Positions 33,783-46,582 of a stretch of 64,000 nt of DNA are shown here, piece after piece. The notes below the pieces were generated by a model that searched no databases, had not been told where the DNA came from, and worked only from the letters and a program-made list of their open reading frames with translations. Numbering within the stretch: position 1 is the first letter of the stretch; every line of letters begins with the position of its first letter. Both the position numbers and the translations under genes were made by a program. The stretch comes from Hydractinia symbiolongicarpus (lineage: Eukaryota; Cnidaria; Hydrozoa; Anthoathecata; Hydractiniidae), in contig NC_079881.1 in the NCBI RefSeq assembly GCF_029227915.1, positions 17,087,501 to 17,151,500 on the forward strand, written 5' to 3'.

Positions 33783-36335
33783 AGATAAAGAAAGTAAAGA
33801 TTCGAGAATAAAGATGAAGCAACCATATTGCGTATTCGATTTGTTGTTGAATGTTTTCGGTCTGTATATTTATTAACATTTTTGGCGGCATCGCATAATA
33901 ACAAACCTTTTTGATCAAGACTTGTTGTGGAAAAAAGACTCAAAACATGAAAAAATATTGTTGTTGGTCATGGCAGGTGTTTCTATAGTTCAAAGTGTTA
34001 AAACGGAGGTTATAAATGCTGTTACTACTATAGTACGTAAATTATTCTTTTTTATCTTGAGTCAAAGATCTTATTTCTGATGTTTACTAGTAAGTATATC
34101 CAAAAAGTACTTATTTCCACCCCATACAGCCATAAAATTTCTGTAAAAATGTTGCTAGAAAGATAGATACTTAGTTGTGAAATATATTTATTTATTTGTT
34201 ATTATAGTAGTTATCTTAGTAGATTTTAAGGTTTAGAAATCCATACAAAATTTTCTCTCGTCTAAAATTTATTTTCTGGCCGCCACAAAAAAAATACTTT
34301 TGTTTGCCTCTCCGATAAGAACATTAAGTGAATTGGAAAACTATTTCTCCCACATTCTTTCCAAAACTCAATATGTTCTTTTTCAACTCTATCGTTAGAG
34401 GGCGAGTCTTTTGTGTCGTACATTATGCAGATTCCATTACTGACTCTTTTACCAATCCTTTTATTTACATCTTTCAAAGTTTTTGTGTTTTCTTGCTACT
34501 AATAGGTATTTGATTTTCCTAGCCGCCTTTTCCAGTGAACCTTCTATGGTTTTCGAAGCTCTGACATAAATCTATTGATGGTAGTTTGTGAGCATTATTT
34601 CTACTAATTTTTGTTTAAATTTTGCATGCAAGAATCCCACAACTAATTCGTATAATTAGCACTGAAACGCCAAATAAATTAGTAAAGGTTTTCGACAATC
34701 TTTCCAATTCTTCGCTAGGCTATGCCTATGCATTGATCAACAAACTTTTTTTCCAAACCAGATTTTGAAGACTTGTAACCTCCTGCATAATAAATCAAAC
34801 TCCAGGTAGATACTTTCGCAGCTAAAAGAGTTTATATGCGAAAAACAAATTTCGCTTTGCATCTTTTGTAGTTCGATCTATTACAACTAAATATTGGAAT
34901 ATTGCCAAATCAAAATCTCAAATTTAGGTGCCTGGTACTTCGGGTCATCGTGACTTTAGTATTTCTATTTTGCAACATGTTCGCATTTACACATAAGAGC
35001 GACAAACTGTCGTTTATAACTTGAGAACCAGAACTCCTAACACCAATGTAAGAAACAGAAATCTGCCGCATATCCGCTTAAAAACCTAATGTTCTTACCA
35101 GTTTAGGAACCGGAATTTTAATTCACATTCATTTAAGAACCAGACCTTGTAGCATGTATGTGAGAGCCCGCATTTTGCTGAATATCCACTTAAGAACCAG
35201 TTTACGAAAGGTCATTATCTTACGCACTTAAATTTTCTTTCATGTTTCTTGTCACTACTCTTAATCAATCGATCTTTTTGCTACAGCTAGTGGATCTCCA
35301 TTGACAAAGCATCGAAGAAGCATCGTCTTTGTGCAATCCAGTTATTCTTGTGCGCTGTTTTCAAACACTTCAAATCCATCTATTTACCCAAGAAAAACGG
35401 CTTCGTTATATGCTTTTTGTAGCGCCATATAATTTTTTGCCAATCATCACCAACTCGGTCGTATACGTGCTTGAAAGCTATGCCTGTTACATTGTGCACG
35501 TGAGATAATGTGCTTTCTTTGAAGTTACATATTCCAAACAGCCCTTTTATAAAATGCATTTCAGTCATTACACAACTGTTGATGTTATAAATGCGCACTT
35601 TATACACTTGGAAGGGAAGGTATAGTGTAGCTAACACTAAACATTCATTCAACGTATCCTTTTCCCAAGAATAAAACTTCACTTAAATTTTAAAACGTCT
35701 ACGAGCCCTTTCATAGGAACAAGTCTCCAGTGGGTTTTTTGGTAAAACTAAACAAAAACGTCTTTAAAGGCACGAAATCACCTTGTTGGCAAATTTTTTT
35801 GAGGTCATTTTATTGTAAGAGCTAAAAGATATAGATGAGGAAACATAATCCTGAAAGTTTTATTGAAAACTGAAGACAAGGACATGTTCAAATGTTTTAC
35901 TACAATAGCAAACTCACCCTAATTTCTCTCCTCCGACAGAGCCGTGATTCACACGATCATAAACACACAGTTAAGTCGATCACGTGCTAGCTGGATACTT
36001 GTCATCACCTAAAATTTAATTAATGAGGGAGAGCATGTATAGCTGCATTTCCATCGTTATGCTTTTTATAAATATAAAAACAAAGTTCTGACTATGATAA
36101 AACGATCAAAGTATGAATTTAACGTTTTAACTTCTTTAAATAATGCTTCTTTGCAACACCCAGCTACCTCTTGATGTTGTTTTCAAACACAGCTTCGCAT
36201 CGCTTTTGCCTTACGTTCTGATAGTGCCCTATGTTTAAACAGTTAGGCACTCTTTGGCAAAAGTTATGCAATAATCGTGGTCACACATTTTAATAAATAG
36301 AAGAGACATGAAAATAAACATGAATTATCATAATT
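33783..36335. other. No gene recognised
   Basis: Contains a minus-strand open frame at 35380-35682 (KFYSWEKDTLNECLVLATLY...) that might be a transposon-protein remnant but matches nothing I can name, and spaced TAAGAACCAG motifs at 35020-35210. Confidence 0.35.
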
Positions 36336-36339
36336 AGTG

Positions 36340-36735
36340 GCCATAAGGCAAAGAAATATACCTGCCTGGTGTCAACAATGGAGTGTTTCCTGTGTTTTTA
36401 TTTAAACCAAAGTTATGACAAAGTTTTTATGCCTATACAGATGTGCAAAAACAGTTGTACTTAGCGCTCAGCCCGGTGTCACGATTATTTATCTACCCTT
36501 CCCGAAAAATTACCGATATTAACCGATTGTTTTTCCTATGACGGGATAACAACTGCTTGTAAACTCTGTTTTTATTTCAGCTATAGTTGCGGGAAAGTTA
36601 CATTTAAAAAATACATTGCACCTAAAACACTGAATTGTTATGTGCGCTTCCCTCGACATACTGTATACCTGCGCTAAAGCGCTCCACCTAGATGTTCCGG
36701 ACAGTGGATGGTCTTATTATATGCTCCACGTGTCA
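36340..36735 (+). repeat. Helitron-related repeat, copy E (inverted)
   Basis: The reverse complement matches blocks of the complete Helitron: CTAAGCGC-type, GGCGTATAGG-type and the GACATACTGTATACCTG block at 36656-36672, which is the complement of the CAGGTATACAGTATGTC block at 38511. Both ends missing. Confidence 0.55.
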
Positions 36736-36978
36736 TTCAACACCAGGTTTTGACTGCGGTTCTCCCGGCTAGTGCCAGCTTTGATTCGCCGAAAAAAGTA
36801 TCTCTTATTTGAAAAATGCATAAACGGTACATCTCGATGTTAATGCATGAAACTCAAATAGGAAAGCCATTGCAGGGAGCTGTAAACGTTTGTCAAAAGC
36901 ACACAACCCTATACATTTTTGTGAACAGCATTTCAATCTTCTACACAATAGCAAGAGGAGGTTAAGAAATTTCTGATA

Positions 36979-37985
36979 AAATAAATTTATTTATTTGGCA
37001 GGCCCTCGCTGACACCAGCAAAATTTTTAAACCCTTATATCTTTAACCATTAAAAGCACATGATCTTATACATTATTTTAATTAGCATTTTAGGTTCTAT
37101 TCTTGCACTGCGTTTTGATCTTTAGAGGGTGTAACCTCTACAATTCTAACTTCAAGGGTCGTTAGACCAGTTCCATCATCACAGCTTGCTGTCTTGTTAT
37201 CTCATAATCATACAAGCGACAAGTACTTTTTTTTACCTTTTTTACAATCATCGCTGACGTCATCAAATTTAAATGCAGGATTGTTTTCATTGTTCCTCTT
37301 CCGAAGTGGATTTTTTCACGTGTATAGTAAGGAGATAACTTGGATAGTATTTATCAATTTCTGAAGTCGCCGAAAAAGTCATATCTAATTTTCTAACCAT
37401 ATTGAAGTTTTGTCAATATGTAAATGTAAATTAGATTGGTGACAATTGGATAAACAATATTAGTATAAGTATTGCATTGTAATTTTAAGTTTGAGGAGAT
37501 GAATGTGAGATAACAAAAAACCGATTCGCTAAATTTTTACCGTTCATATCCTCTAAAGATCTACATGCGGCCCGAGATATCCCTTTTACAAGGATAGTTT
37601 GCAGATCCAGCAGAGAGACAACGCAACAAAGAACTCACAGATAACATATTTGACATAGAAAATACATAAATGTTAAGACCTAAGGAAAACAGCAGCTCGT
37701 GCACCAGGACTTATGAACCACGCTGTAGCTTTCTGCATGCGTTATAGAATCCGAACACTTAACCTTACACAGGTAGTTGCCATTATCGACCAGACCAGAA
37801 TTTAAAATATTCAATACTAGTCGATAAAGCTCGTGGACACTGAGGCAGGATAAAAATGAAAAAGAAGCGTCATTTAAATTTTGATGACGTCAGCAGCCCA
37901 TCCACAAGAAAATAATTTAGAGCTTTGTTTGTAAGGTTTTAAAAATTTTGCTGATGTCTGCAAAGACCCACCAAAATAAATAAAT
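36979..37985. repeat. Possible inverted-repeat element, about 1 kb
   Basis: 36979-37035 and 37930-37985 are inverted repeats of about 57 bp at roughly 80% by eye (TTTATTTATTT..GCAGAC/GCTGACACCAGCAAAATTTTTAAA). A second inner pair GCTGACGTCATCAAATTTAAATG lies at 37251 and, inverted, near 37870-37895. No coding sequence. Target duplication not identified. Confidence 0.4.
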
Positions 37986-38309
37986 AAATTTTTTTTTTTA
38001 GAATTTTATATCTAATGCCTTTATCATATAGATCTTGAAACGCAGATCGAAATAATATACGGGATCACATATCTTTTACAAACGGTTGCAGAGATATTGG
38101 GATTTAAAAATTTTGATGACGTCATCAACCCGTGTATTCCGAAATGGAATTGGGGATCCAGGTTTGGAAAAATTACCCAAATTGGTCCTAGGTGGTCCCT
38201 AGTTACCCACGCGGCTGAAAAAATTATTGACGTCACCACCTCGTTTCCAACTCATTTAGCCTAAAAGTTTTAAGTGCACTGTAATGGTTCATTAATTTAA
38301 TATATGATA
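37986..38309. repeat. TGACGTCA-containing repeat next to the Helitron
   Basis: Contains ATTTTGATGACGTCATCAACCCGTG at 38111 region and a second TTGACGTCA at 38229; similar motifs occur at 37250 and 37880. Looks like an older repeat into which the Helitron inserted. Confidence 0.35.
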
Positions 38310-40078
38310 CTAGTCGATGGCCCGTGAAAAAATCCACGGGTCCGCCCATCCTTTTTATACCACTTAAGCGCGTCTCGCGTTTGGCTCACCCCGGTGTCGA
38401 AACGTCGGGGTAAGCCAGAGTCAAGGTGTGACCTGACGTTGAACACTCTGTGGAGCGCTTAATAAGAGCCGTAAACTGTGCTACACGATCAGGTGGAACG
38501 CTTTAGTACAGGTATACAGTATGTCGTAAATTAAGTGAAGCGCATACACCATTATAGTCTTGCGACTGTATCATATTTTTCAAAAAATATTCCCCGCAAC
38601 GATAGCTGAAATAAAAACGCAGTTTACAAACAACAGTCGGTACCCCATCATAGCAAAAACAATCAGTCAATATTATTTTATTTTGCGGAATAAGTTTTTG
38701 TGAAAGTTAAAGAATTTATCGTGACACTGGGCTAAGCGCTTACTACAGTTAAACGGTGTTGTACAGGCGTATAGGAATAATACGCCTTTGGAAAAAACTT
38801 TCTCACAGATTCTGTTTAAAAAAACACAACAGGGCTGAGCGGTTAGTCCGGGTAAACATTGCTGCACATCCGTACAGGTGTGATTACCGAGAAAGTTTGA
38901 AAATGAATTGTCACATTGGGATGACCCCTTAGTACAGGTAAACCACGTTGTAAATGCGCATAGGCGTAACAGCCTTTACTAAAAACAACAGTCTGTTGTT
39001 AACACTGGGCTAACCGCTTAGTACATTTGAACAAAGTTGAACAGGCGTATAGGCGTAATACCCCTTTCCAAAAAAACTTCATTGCAACTTCGGTTTTAAT
39101 GAAAACACAGGGAACAGCTCATTACCGGTTCAGCTAAAATAATCTGTCAGTCATTTTATTTGCACAAAAAGTTTTCAGGAAAAAATAATAAAAGATGTAG
39201 CTACCTAGCTAACTGCATTTATAGCATAACACTTATTGTTTAAGAATATTGTTGTAGCCAAACTGCATTTTTATACTCTCACTTCTAGCCAAAGATAGGA
39301 GCTAGCTAAATGGCTACAGTCTCAACACAAAAACAATTGGTGGGTAGGATAAAAAGCTCTTATACCATACAGAATAGTAATAAGTAAGGTTCTAGCTAGC
39401 TAGCTAGCCTCCAAAATCTTCGTTCCTAGCCAAAAATCCTAAAACTGGTGCGCTTAAGATCTGTACGTGACTAAAAACATGACAATATATTCATCTTAAC
39501 ATTTTAGAACATACAAAAAACCAATATTACGAAAATAAAAAGCTTATAGAAGACAAAAAGGTGAAACAGACTTACAAACAGCACTGAACTGACCTTCTTC
39601 TAAAAACAAAAATGGCCATCATGTTTCGGTCCTCATGTTTTTTCGTCGGCATGCCCAGGCCGCGAAAGTCTTGGATTGGTTTTTCAAACAATTAAGCGTT
39701 TTGATTGGTGTATTATGTGCGAGCGGTCAAAACAAAGTCAGTAAAACTATCAGTAAAATGTCCCATTTGTTTTATGCAGCTCCTGAGCGAAAACGGTGAT
39801 TGAGGTCACGGGGGTAATTATTGTTAAAAATGTCGTATTAAAATAATGCATTCATTTTCACTTAATTTAAATTAATCACTTAATTTATTTTTCTTAATGA
39901 TGATAATCAATTAAAGTAATTAAATTATGTAAGGAAATAAATTAATTTCTTGAATTTATTTTAATCAGTAATTTGATTTGCGATTAAACAACCCCCTGGT
40001 TTCTAAAAATCGCGGAAAGATATCGGTAACCCTTTTGAACAGACAGACAGACGGAATACGGCTATTATTATAGAGAGA
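38310..40078 (-). mobile_element. Non-autonomous Helitron with both ends, 1,769 bp
   Basis: Read on the minus strand it starts TCTCTCTATAATAATAG (40078) and ends with a hairpin (CCCGTG..CACGGG, 38321-38340), 7 bp and CTAG (38313-38310). It is flanked by A on the 5' side and T on the 3' side, which is the canonical AT insertion of Helitrons with no target duplication. No Rep or helicase sequence is present. The interior contains GCTAGCTA-rich and GTCTGTCTGT segments shared with copies A, C, D and E in this window. Confidence 0.85.
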
Positions 40079-40131
40079 TACAGCTGGTGAGTGTGATATT
40101 ATAAGAGATACAGCTGGTGAGTGTGATAGCT
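40075..40131. repeat. 30-bp tandem duplication beside the Helitron end
   Basis: GAGATACAGCTGGTGAGTGT starts at 40075 and again at 40105, a period of 30 bp. It overlaps the Helitron border by a few bases. Confidence 0.8.
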
Positions 40132-40350
40132 AACGTCAATGTAGAAAGTAATTTGATTGGAAAATGACATTTTCCCTCTATGTTGAAATTAATAATTGTA
40201 TGCGGGGTTAAACTGTCAAGTTTGCGCGGGATCACAAAAAACCCTGATAGAATTGTTTGGAACTTTTTGTTAAACAAGGTTCAAACTAAAATAAATACAC
40301 AGAAAATATGAAAATATGAAAGAAAAACACAACGCTTAAATTTGAAATGA

Positions 40351-40354
40351 ATAA

Positions 40355-40453
<99 letters not shown>

Positions 40454-40714
40454 ACAAATAAACAAATAAACAAATAAACAAATAAACAAATAAACAAATA
40501 AACAAATAAACAAATAAACAAATAAACAAATAAACAAATAAACAAATAAACAAATAAACAAATAAACAAATAAACAAATAAACAAATAAACAAATAAACA
40601 AATAAACAAATAAACAAATAAACAAATAAACAAATAAACAAATAAACAAATAAACAAATAAACAAATAAACAAATAAACAAATAAACAAATAAACAAATA
40701 AACAAATAAACAAA

Positions 40715-40808
<94 letters not shown>
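40351..40808. repeat. Compound microsatellite (AAAT)n-(AAACAAAT)n-(AAAT)n
   Basis: About 100 bp of AAAT units, then about 260 bp of the 8-mer AAACAAAT, then about 97 bp of AAAT units. Open frames across it (LFIYLFI, LFICLFVY) are artefacts of the repeat. Confidence 0.95.
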
Positions 40809-40809
<1 letters not shown>

Positions 40810-41681
40810 CAAATGTATATCAACTATTCTTTACACGGCTTGAAAGGATGAACATTGTGACTGTTTAACTTTCTTGAACTTCTTTAACAGACGCAAATTT
40901 ATTTGAAATTTGATAAAACAAAACTTCGTAACTTTTGTGTTTGAAACTTGATTTGAACTTGTTACTTTTTTTGAGCGGGAATGAAAAAAAAAACGTGAAA
41001 AAACTACATATATAAATTCTATCAATAAATATATCACACTTGCACATTAACGAACATAAACACAAGTTAATTACACAATACACCATAAAATAACAATAAA
41101 ACATGCACGTAACAAACATATTGAACACGAAACGAACGTATACTATCTTATAACACGAAATCAACACAAATCCAGTGTTACTGTACACAAACACGATTGG
41201 GTTCAAAGGAATAAATGAGTTTCTGGAAAACTAGTAACGCCATTTGATACGAATTGTTGTTATGAAGTGAAAGCAGCACTTGCAATGGAAAGCGATACCT
41301 ACGACGAAGTGTGTATAAAAACAAACTTATATTATTTTCAAGGAAAGTTGGAACCTGATAGCGAACGTGTTCTGATCTCAGTGTCTGTTTTTCCGTATAG
41401 AATAACATTTATACAACAACAGACGGTCACAACAATATGCGCAATTCACTGCAAATATTTAACCTAATTCATGTCGGTGTATAGATGGTCTAATATACCT
41501 TATCCTCGTAACTTCCCTTGCCTTGGATTGTAAAGCATAAAACGTGGTACAAGTAATGCCGGTCGCATGACAATTAAAATTCATCTCTGAAATGATGCCT
41601 GACAGCAATAACTTTTAAAATTAGCATTTTTGTTAAAAATTTAGCGTTCAAAGGTGTTTTTTTTCGGCATATGTTTCTTGC
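40809..41681. other. No gene recognised
   Basis: AT-rich spacer between the microsatellite and the Penelope pair. Confidence 0.4.
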
Positions 41682-41694
41682 GATATTCGCTTAA
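41682..41694. repeat. Target-site duplication, left
   Basis: GATATTCGCTTAA, the same orientation as at 46655-46667. The last two or three bases overlap the start of the left arm. Confidence 0.8.
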
Positions 41695-41717
41695 AAATTA
41701 CGACACGTTTTATTTTT

Positions 41718-41750
41718 GACATGTTTCGACTTTACCAAAGTCATCTTCAG
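41718..41750 (-). ncRNA. Hammerhead-ribozyme-like motif in the Penelope 3' region (left)
   Basis: Exact inverted copy of the motif at 46550-46582, at the outer end of the left arm. Confidence 0.4.
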
Positions 41751-42043
41751 AATATTATACAAAAGTTGATACATACACTCTTTATACAAAAATTTTTTCA
41801 AAAGTTATTTAAATATTTCCCAAAAGTACAATTTATATGAATTATACACAAGCTAATCCATGTTGGCAAAATAATATTAGATAAACTAACAAAAGTTAGT
41901 TAAATAAAATTTATATACACAATTTGTTTAAGACAATTAAATATTTCCCAAAAGTACAATTTTTTAATTTATTAAATGAATTTAAAATGCTAAATCAATA
42001 TCTAAGTAACAAAAACGATATTGAACAAGCGGCTAATATAAAA

Positions 42044-44240
42044 TTAAACGGATAAATTGATGATGCAATGCTTAACTTGTTTATTGAGGTCTGGTTTCAA
42101 CCAAGAAATATGCATACTCTCTTTGAGTTTCCTCTGCCAATCAGTGTCTGCATGATCCAAAATAGAAAAACAATTTTCGTTACATAGTAATTTGCAGTTA
42201 AGATTTGACTGCATATGCTTAAATATTTGTGAGTTTTTATCAGTTTTCAAATGTTTTTTAACTCTACTAGAAATGTGCCTGGTGGTTTCACCCACATAGC
42301 TAGCATTACAACTAGCACAAACAAATTTATACACAAGTCCAGATTTAAAAGATTCAGGAACTCGGTCCTTGCAAGAAAAATAATCTTTAATTTTACACGA
42401 CTTAAAAACGAGGCACACATTGATTTCTTTACACATCTTATTGACAAGTTGATTGACTTTTTCTTTGGCAGTAATAGAGTACTTGCCAATAAAAGGCAAT
42501 TTAAAATACCTCTTTTCTAATACATTAGTTGTCTCTGTACTGACAGCTGTAGAAAAATTCTTATCAAGGTAATTTGAAATGTGGCGGTTTACCAGTTTTG
42601 TAGGAAAAAAGTTTTTTCTCAAAATTTCAGTCAGAGCCTTAATATTAATGTCAAAGTGTTTCCAACTGTTGTTAATTTTGAAAGTCCTGTCAATTAGTGT
42701 TTTAATGAGACCTATTTTATATATTTTGGGAGTGAAACTAAAATAATTAGTTAAAAGGCCAGTATAGGTTGACTTATGGAACACAGAAGTATAAAATTTG
42801 TCACTGGTGTTCTCAATTAAAATGTCAAGAAAAGGAAGTTTACCATCAACTTGTTTTTCTAAGGTAAATTTTATATTAGGGTGTCTCTGATTCAAGTATT
42901 CAAAAAAGGCCAACGCTTCACTTTCATCGTTAAATAAAGCAAAGATGTCATCCACATATCTACGGTAGTATGTTGGGCCACAACCCGAGTAATTTTTTAT
43001 CCATTCCTTTTCTTTAACGCCCATGAAAAGATTCGCTAAAATAGGTGCCAGCGGCGAGCCCATGGCAACACCATCGACCTGTTCATACATTTCATTATTG
43101 AACAAAAAATTCGAGGATGACGTTGCAAAAACGAATAATTGTTTTAGTTCAGATTTTGTGATTTTGAGTTTACGATTTCCGGCAATTACAAGTTGAACTG
43201 CAAGATCTAATGTTTCATACAATGGTATGTTCGTGAAAAGACTACAAACATCAAAAGAAACCATAAACTTGTCGGATTTACTCACCTTTTTTAATTCCTC
43301 AACGAAAGTGAAAGTATCTGCAGTACAGTAATCCTTGGGAATTACATCAGATAATAAACCACCTAAAAACTTGGCAAGTTGATAGTTACAAGTGCCTATA
43401 GAAGATATAATAGGCCTAAATTTAGGTAAATTTTCAAAAGATTTATGCATTTTAGGAAGGCCGTATATTCTGGCCGGTTGAGAACCACTGGGATATATAT
43501 CGTTGTACACTTTGTCACTAAAAAAAACCTTTTTTCTTTAAATTCCTAAGAAAACGTTGTAACTGTCCTTCTCTCTTCAATGTTGGATCTTCGTCGAGTT
43601 TTTTAAATTTAGTAGTATCTAAAATGATATCCAAGATGCCTTTTTCATAATCCTTTCTGTCTAAGATTACTACCCCATTTCCCTTGTCCGGCTTTAAAAT
43701 AACAATATTGTTTTTCTTCAACTTTTTCAGGATACCATGTTTTTTGATAACTTCGCGACTGGGTCGGTAATCGTGGTAATAACTGTTCGCAATATGTGAT
43801 AGGCTGGACTTTAAAAGATTATCATCATTTTTATCTTTCAAATTTGAGGACATAAATCGATAAATCATTTCAAACGAAACAAACACATCTGTTTTCCTAA
43901 GTGTTAATGGTGGAATGGCAAAAGACAGACCATTTTTTAAAACTTCACTCTCATCATCAAGCAAATTGTACGAAGATAAATTGGTGACAATTTCGTCTGC
44001 TGTAAACGGTGGTGCGACGTTTTTAGTTAGACTTCTAAGTTTCTTCTCTTGGGTAAAAATGCATTTTCTAATACTTTTTTCAACACTTTTCTCGGCTGCT
44101 TTCCGTAAAATATAGAAATCTATAGAATTCAAGGTATCACTAAGAGATTGGACGTGATTTACATAATCTTTTCTTAACTTGATTCGTTCTTTTTCTCCTT
44201 TGTGAATGGCACTTTTCAGTAAGGGTTTACGTATTATGCA
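42044..44240 (-). pseudogene. Penelope-like RT and GIY-YIG endonuclease, left copy
   Basis: The coding region is open from the centre (about 44240, CIIRKPLLKSAIHKG) through an N-terminal part with LKPDKGNGVVILDRKDY to a stop at 43518, where a run of eight T residues shifts the frame by one. It then continues as 488 codons: RT motif A SFDVCSLFTNIPL, motif B GVAMGSPLAPILANLF, motif C RYVDD, and a C-terminal GIY-YIG nuclease with a Cys pair (YKFVCASCNASYVGETTR). Family knowledge: this domain order defines endonuclease-bearing Penelope-like elements. With seven T residues the frame would be continuous. This copy reaches further 5' than the right one but lacks the last 46 bp of the 3' end. Confidence 0.85.
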
Positions 44241-46256
44241 TTTTTACCCAAGAGAAGAAACTTAGAAGTCTAACTAAAAACGTCGCACCACCGTTTACAG
44301 CAGACGAAATTGTCACCAATTTATCTTCGTACAATTTGCTTGATGATGAGAGTGAAGTTTTAAAAAATGGTCTGTCTTTTGCCATTCCACCATTAACACT
44401 TAGGAAAACAGATGTGTTTGTTTCGTTTGAAATGATTTATCGATTTATGTCCTCAAATTTGAAAGATAAAAATGATGATAATCTTTTAAAGTCCAGCCTA
44501 TCACATATTGCGAACAGTTATTACCACGATTACCGACCCAGTCGCGAAGTTATCAAAAAACATGGTATCCTGAAAAAGTTGAAGAAAAACAATATTGTTA
44601 TTTTAAAGCCGGACAAGGGAAATGGGGTAGTAATCTTAGACAGAAAGGATTATGAAAAAGGCATCTTGGATATCATTTTAGATACTACTAAATTTAAAAA
44701 ACTCGACGAAGATCCAACATTGAAGAGAGAAGGACAGTTACAACGTTTTCTTAGGAATTTAAAGAAAAAAGGTTTTTTTTAGTGACAAAGTGTACAACGA
44801 TATATATCCCAGTGGTTCTCAACCGGCCAGAATATACGGCCTTCCTAAAATGCATAAATCTTTTGAAAATTTACCTAAATTTAGGCCTATTATATCTTCT
44901 ATAGGCACTTGTAACTATCAACTTGCCAAGTTTTTAGGTGGTTTATTATCTGATGTAATTCCCAAGGATTACTGTACTGCAGATACTTTCACTTTCGTTG
45001 AGGAATTAAAAAAGGTGAGTAAATCCGACAAGTTTATGGTTTCTTTTGATGTTTGTAGTCTTTTCACGAACATACCATTGTATGAAACATTAGATCTTGC
45101 AGTTCAACTTGTAATTGCCGGAAATCGTAAACTCAAAATCACAAAATCTGAACTAAAACAATTATTCGTTTTTGCAACGTCATCCTCGAATTTTTTGTTC
45201 AATAATGAAATGTATGAACAGGTCGATGGTGTTGCCATGGGCTCGCCGCTGGCACCTATTTTAGCGAATCTTTTCATGGGCGTTAAAGAAAAGGAATGGA
45301 TAAAAAATTACTCGGGTTGTGGCCCAACATACTACCGTAGATATGTGGATGACATCTTTGCTTTATTTAACGATGAAAGTGAAGCGTTGGCCTTTTTTGA
45401 ATACTTGAATCAGAGACACCCTAATATAAAATTTACCTTAGAAAAACAAGTTGATGGTAAACTTCCTTTTCTTGACATTTTAATTGAGAACACCAGTGAC
45501 AAATTTTATACTTCTGTGTTCCATAAGTCAACCTATACTGGCCTTTTAACTAATTATTTTAGTTTCACTCCCAAAATATATAAAATAGGTCTCATTAAAA
45601 CACTAATTGACAGGACTTTCAAAATTAACAACAGTTGGAAACACTTTGACATTAATATTAAGGCTCTGACTGAAATTTTGAGAAAAAACTTTTTTCCTAC
45701 AAAACTGGTAAACCGCCACATTTCAAATTACCTTGATAAGAATTTTTCTACAGCTGTCAGTACAGAGACAACTAATGTATTAGAAAAGAGGTATTTTAAA
45801 TTGCCTTTTATTGGCAAGTACTCTATTACTGCCAAAGAAAAAGTCAATCAACTTGTCAATAAGATGTGTAAAGAAATCAATGTGTGCCTCGTTTTTAAGT
45901 CGTGTAAAATTAAAGATTATTTTTCTTGCAAGGACCGAGTTCCTGAATCTTTTAAATCTGGACTTGTGTATAAATTTGTTTGTGCTAGTTGTAATGCTAG
46001 CTATGTGGGTGAAACCACCAGGCACATTTCTAGTAGAGTTAAAGAACATTTGAAAACTGATAAAAACTCACAAATATTTAAGCATATGCAGTCAAATCTT
46101 AACTGCAAATTACTATGTAACGAAAATTGTTTTTCTATTTTGGATCATGCAGACACTGATTGGCAGAGGAAACTCAAAGAGAGTATGCATATTTCTTGGT
46201 TGAAACCAGACCTCAATAAACAAGTTAAGCATTGCATCATCAATTTATCCGTTTAA
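44236..46256 (+). pseudogene. Penelope-like RT and GIY-YIG endonuclease, right copy (5'-truncated)
   Basis: Begins inside the N-terminal region (TQEKKLRSL). It runs to a stop at the same T8 run (44772-44782) and then on as a 488-codon RT plus GIY-YIG frame (44790-46256). YVDD is at 45342-45353. Apart from VKE instead of VKK in the nuclease part, the protein equals the left copy. Because both copies share the frameshift, it was present in the source RNA or element, or a consensus error affects both. The 5' truncation is typical of target-primed insertion. Confidence 0.85.
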
Positions 46257-46549
46257 TTTTATATTAGCCGCTTGTTCAATATCGTTTTTGTTACTTAGAT
46301 ATTGATTTAGCATTTTAAATTCATTTAATAAATTAAAAAATTGTACTTTTGGGAAATATTTAATTGTCTTAAACAAATTGTGTATATAAATTTTATTTAA
46401 CTAACTTTTGTTAGTTTATCTAATATTATTTTGCCAACATGGATTAGCTTGTGTATAATTCATATAAATTGTACTTTTGGGAAATATTTAAATAACTTTT
46501 GAAAAAATTTTTGTATAAAGAGTGTATGTATCAACTTTTGTATAATATT

Positions 46550-46582
46550 CTGAAGATGACTTTGGTAAAGTCGAAACATGTC
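46550..46582 (+). ncRNA. Hammerhead-ribozyme-like motif in the Penelope 3' region (right)
   Basis: CTGAAGA, a hairpin (GACTTT..AAAGTC), GAAAC, two bases, GTC: the order of core elements in minimal hammerhead ribozymes known from Penelope-like elements. Stem III would be a single closing pair and stem I pairs poorly by eye, so activity is uncertain. Confidence 0.4.

Noticed and set aside
40281-40823. Open frames of LFIYLFI / LFICLFVY repeats up to 180 codons
   Set aside because: Direct translation of AAAT and AAACAAAT tandem repeats; no start context or other coding sign.
42251-42520. 89-codon frames antisense to the Penelope nuclease (also at 45780-46049)
   Set aside because: Mirror frames of the RT/GIY-YIG coding region, present in both arms only because the arms are identical.
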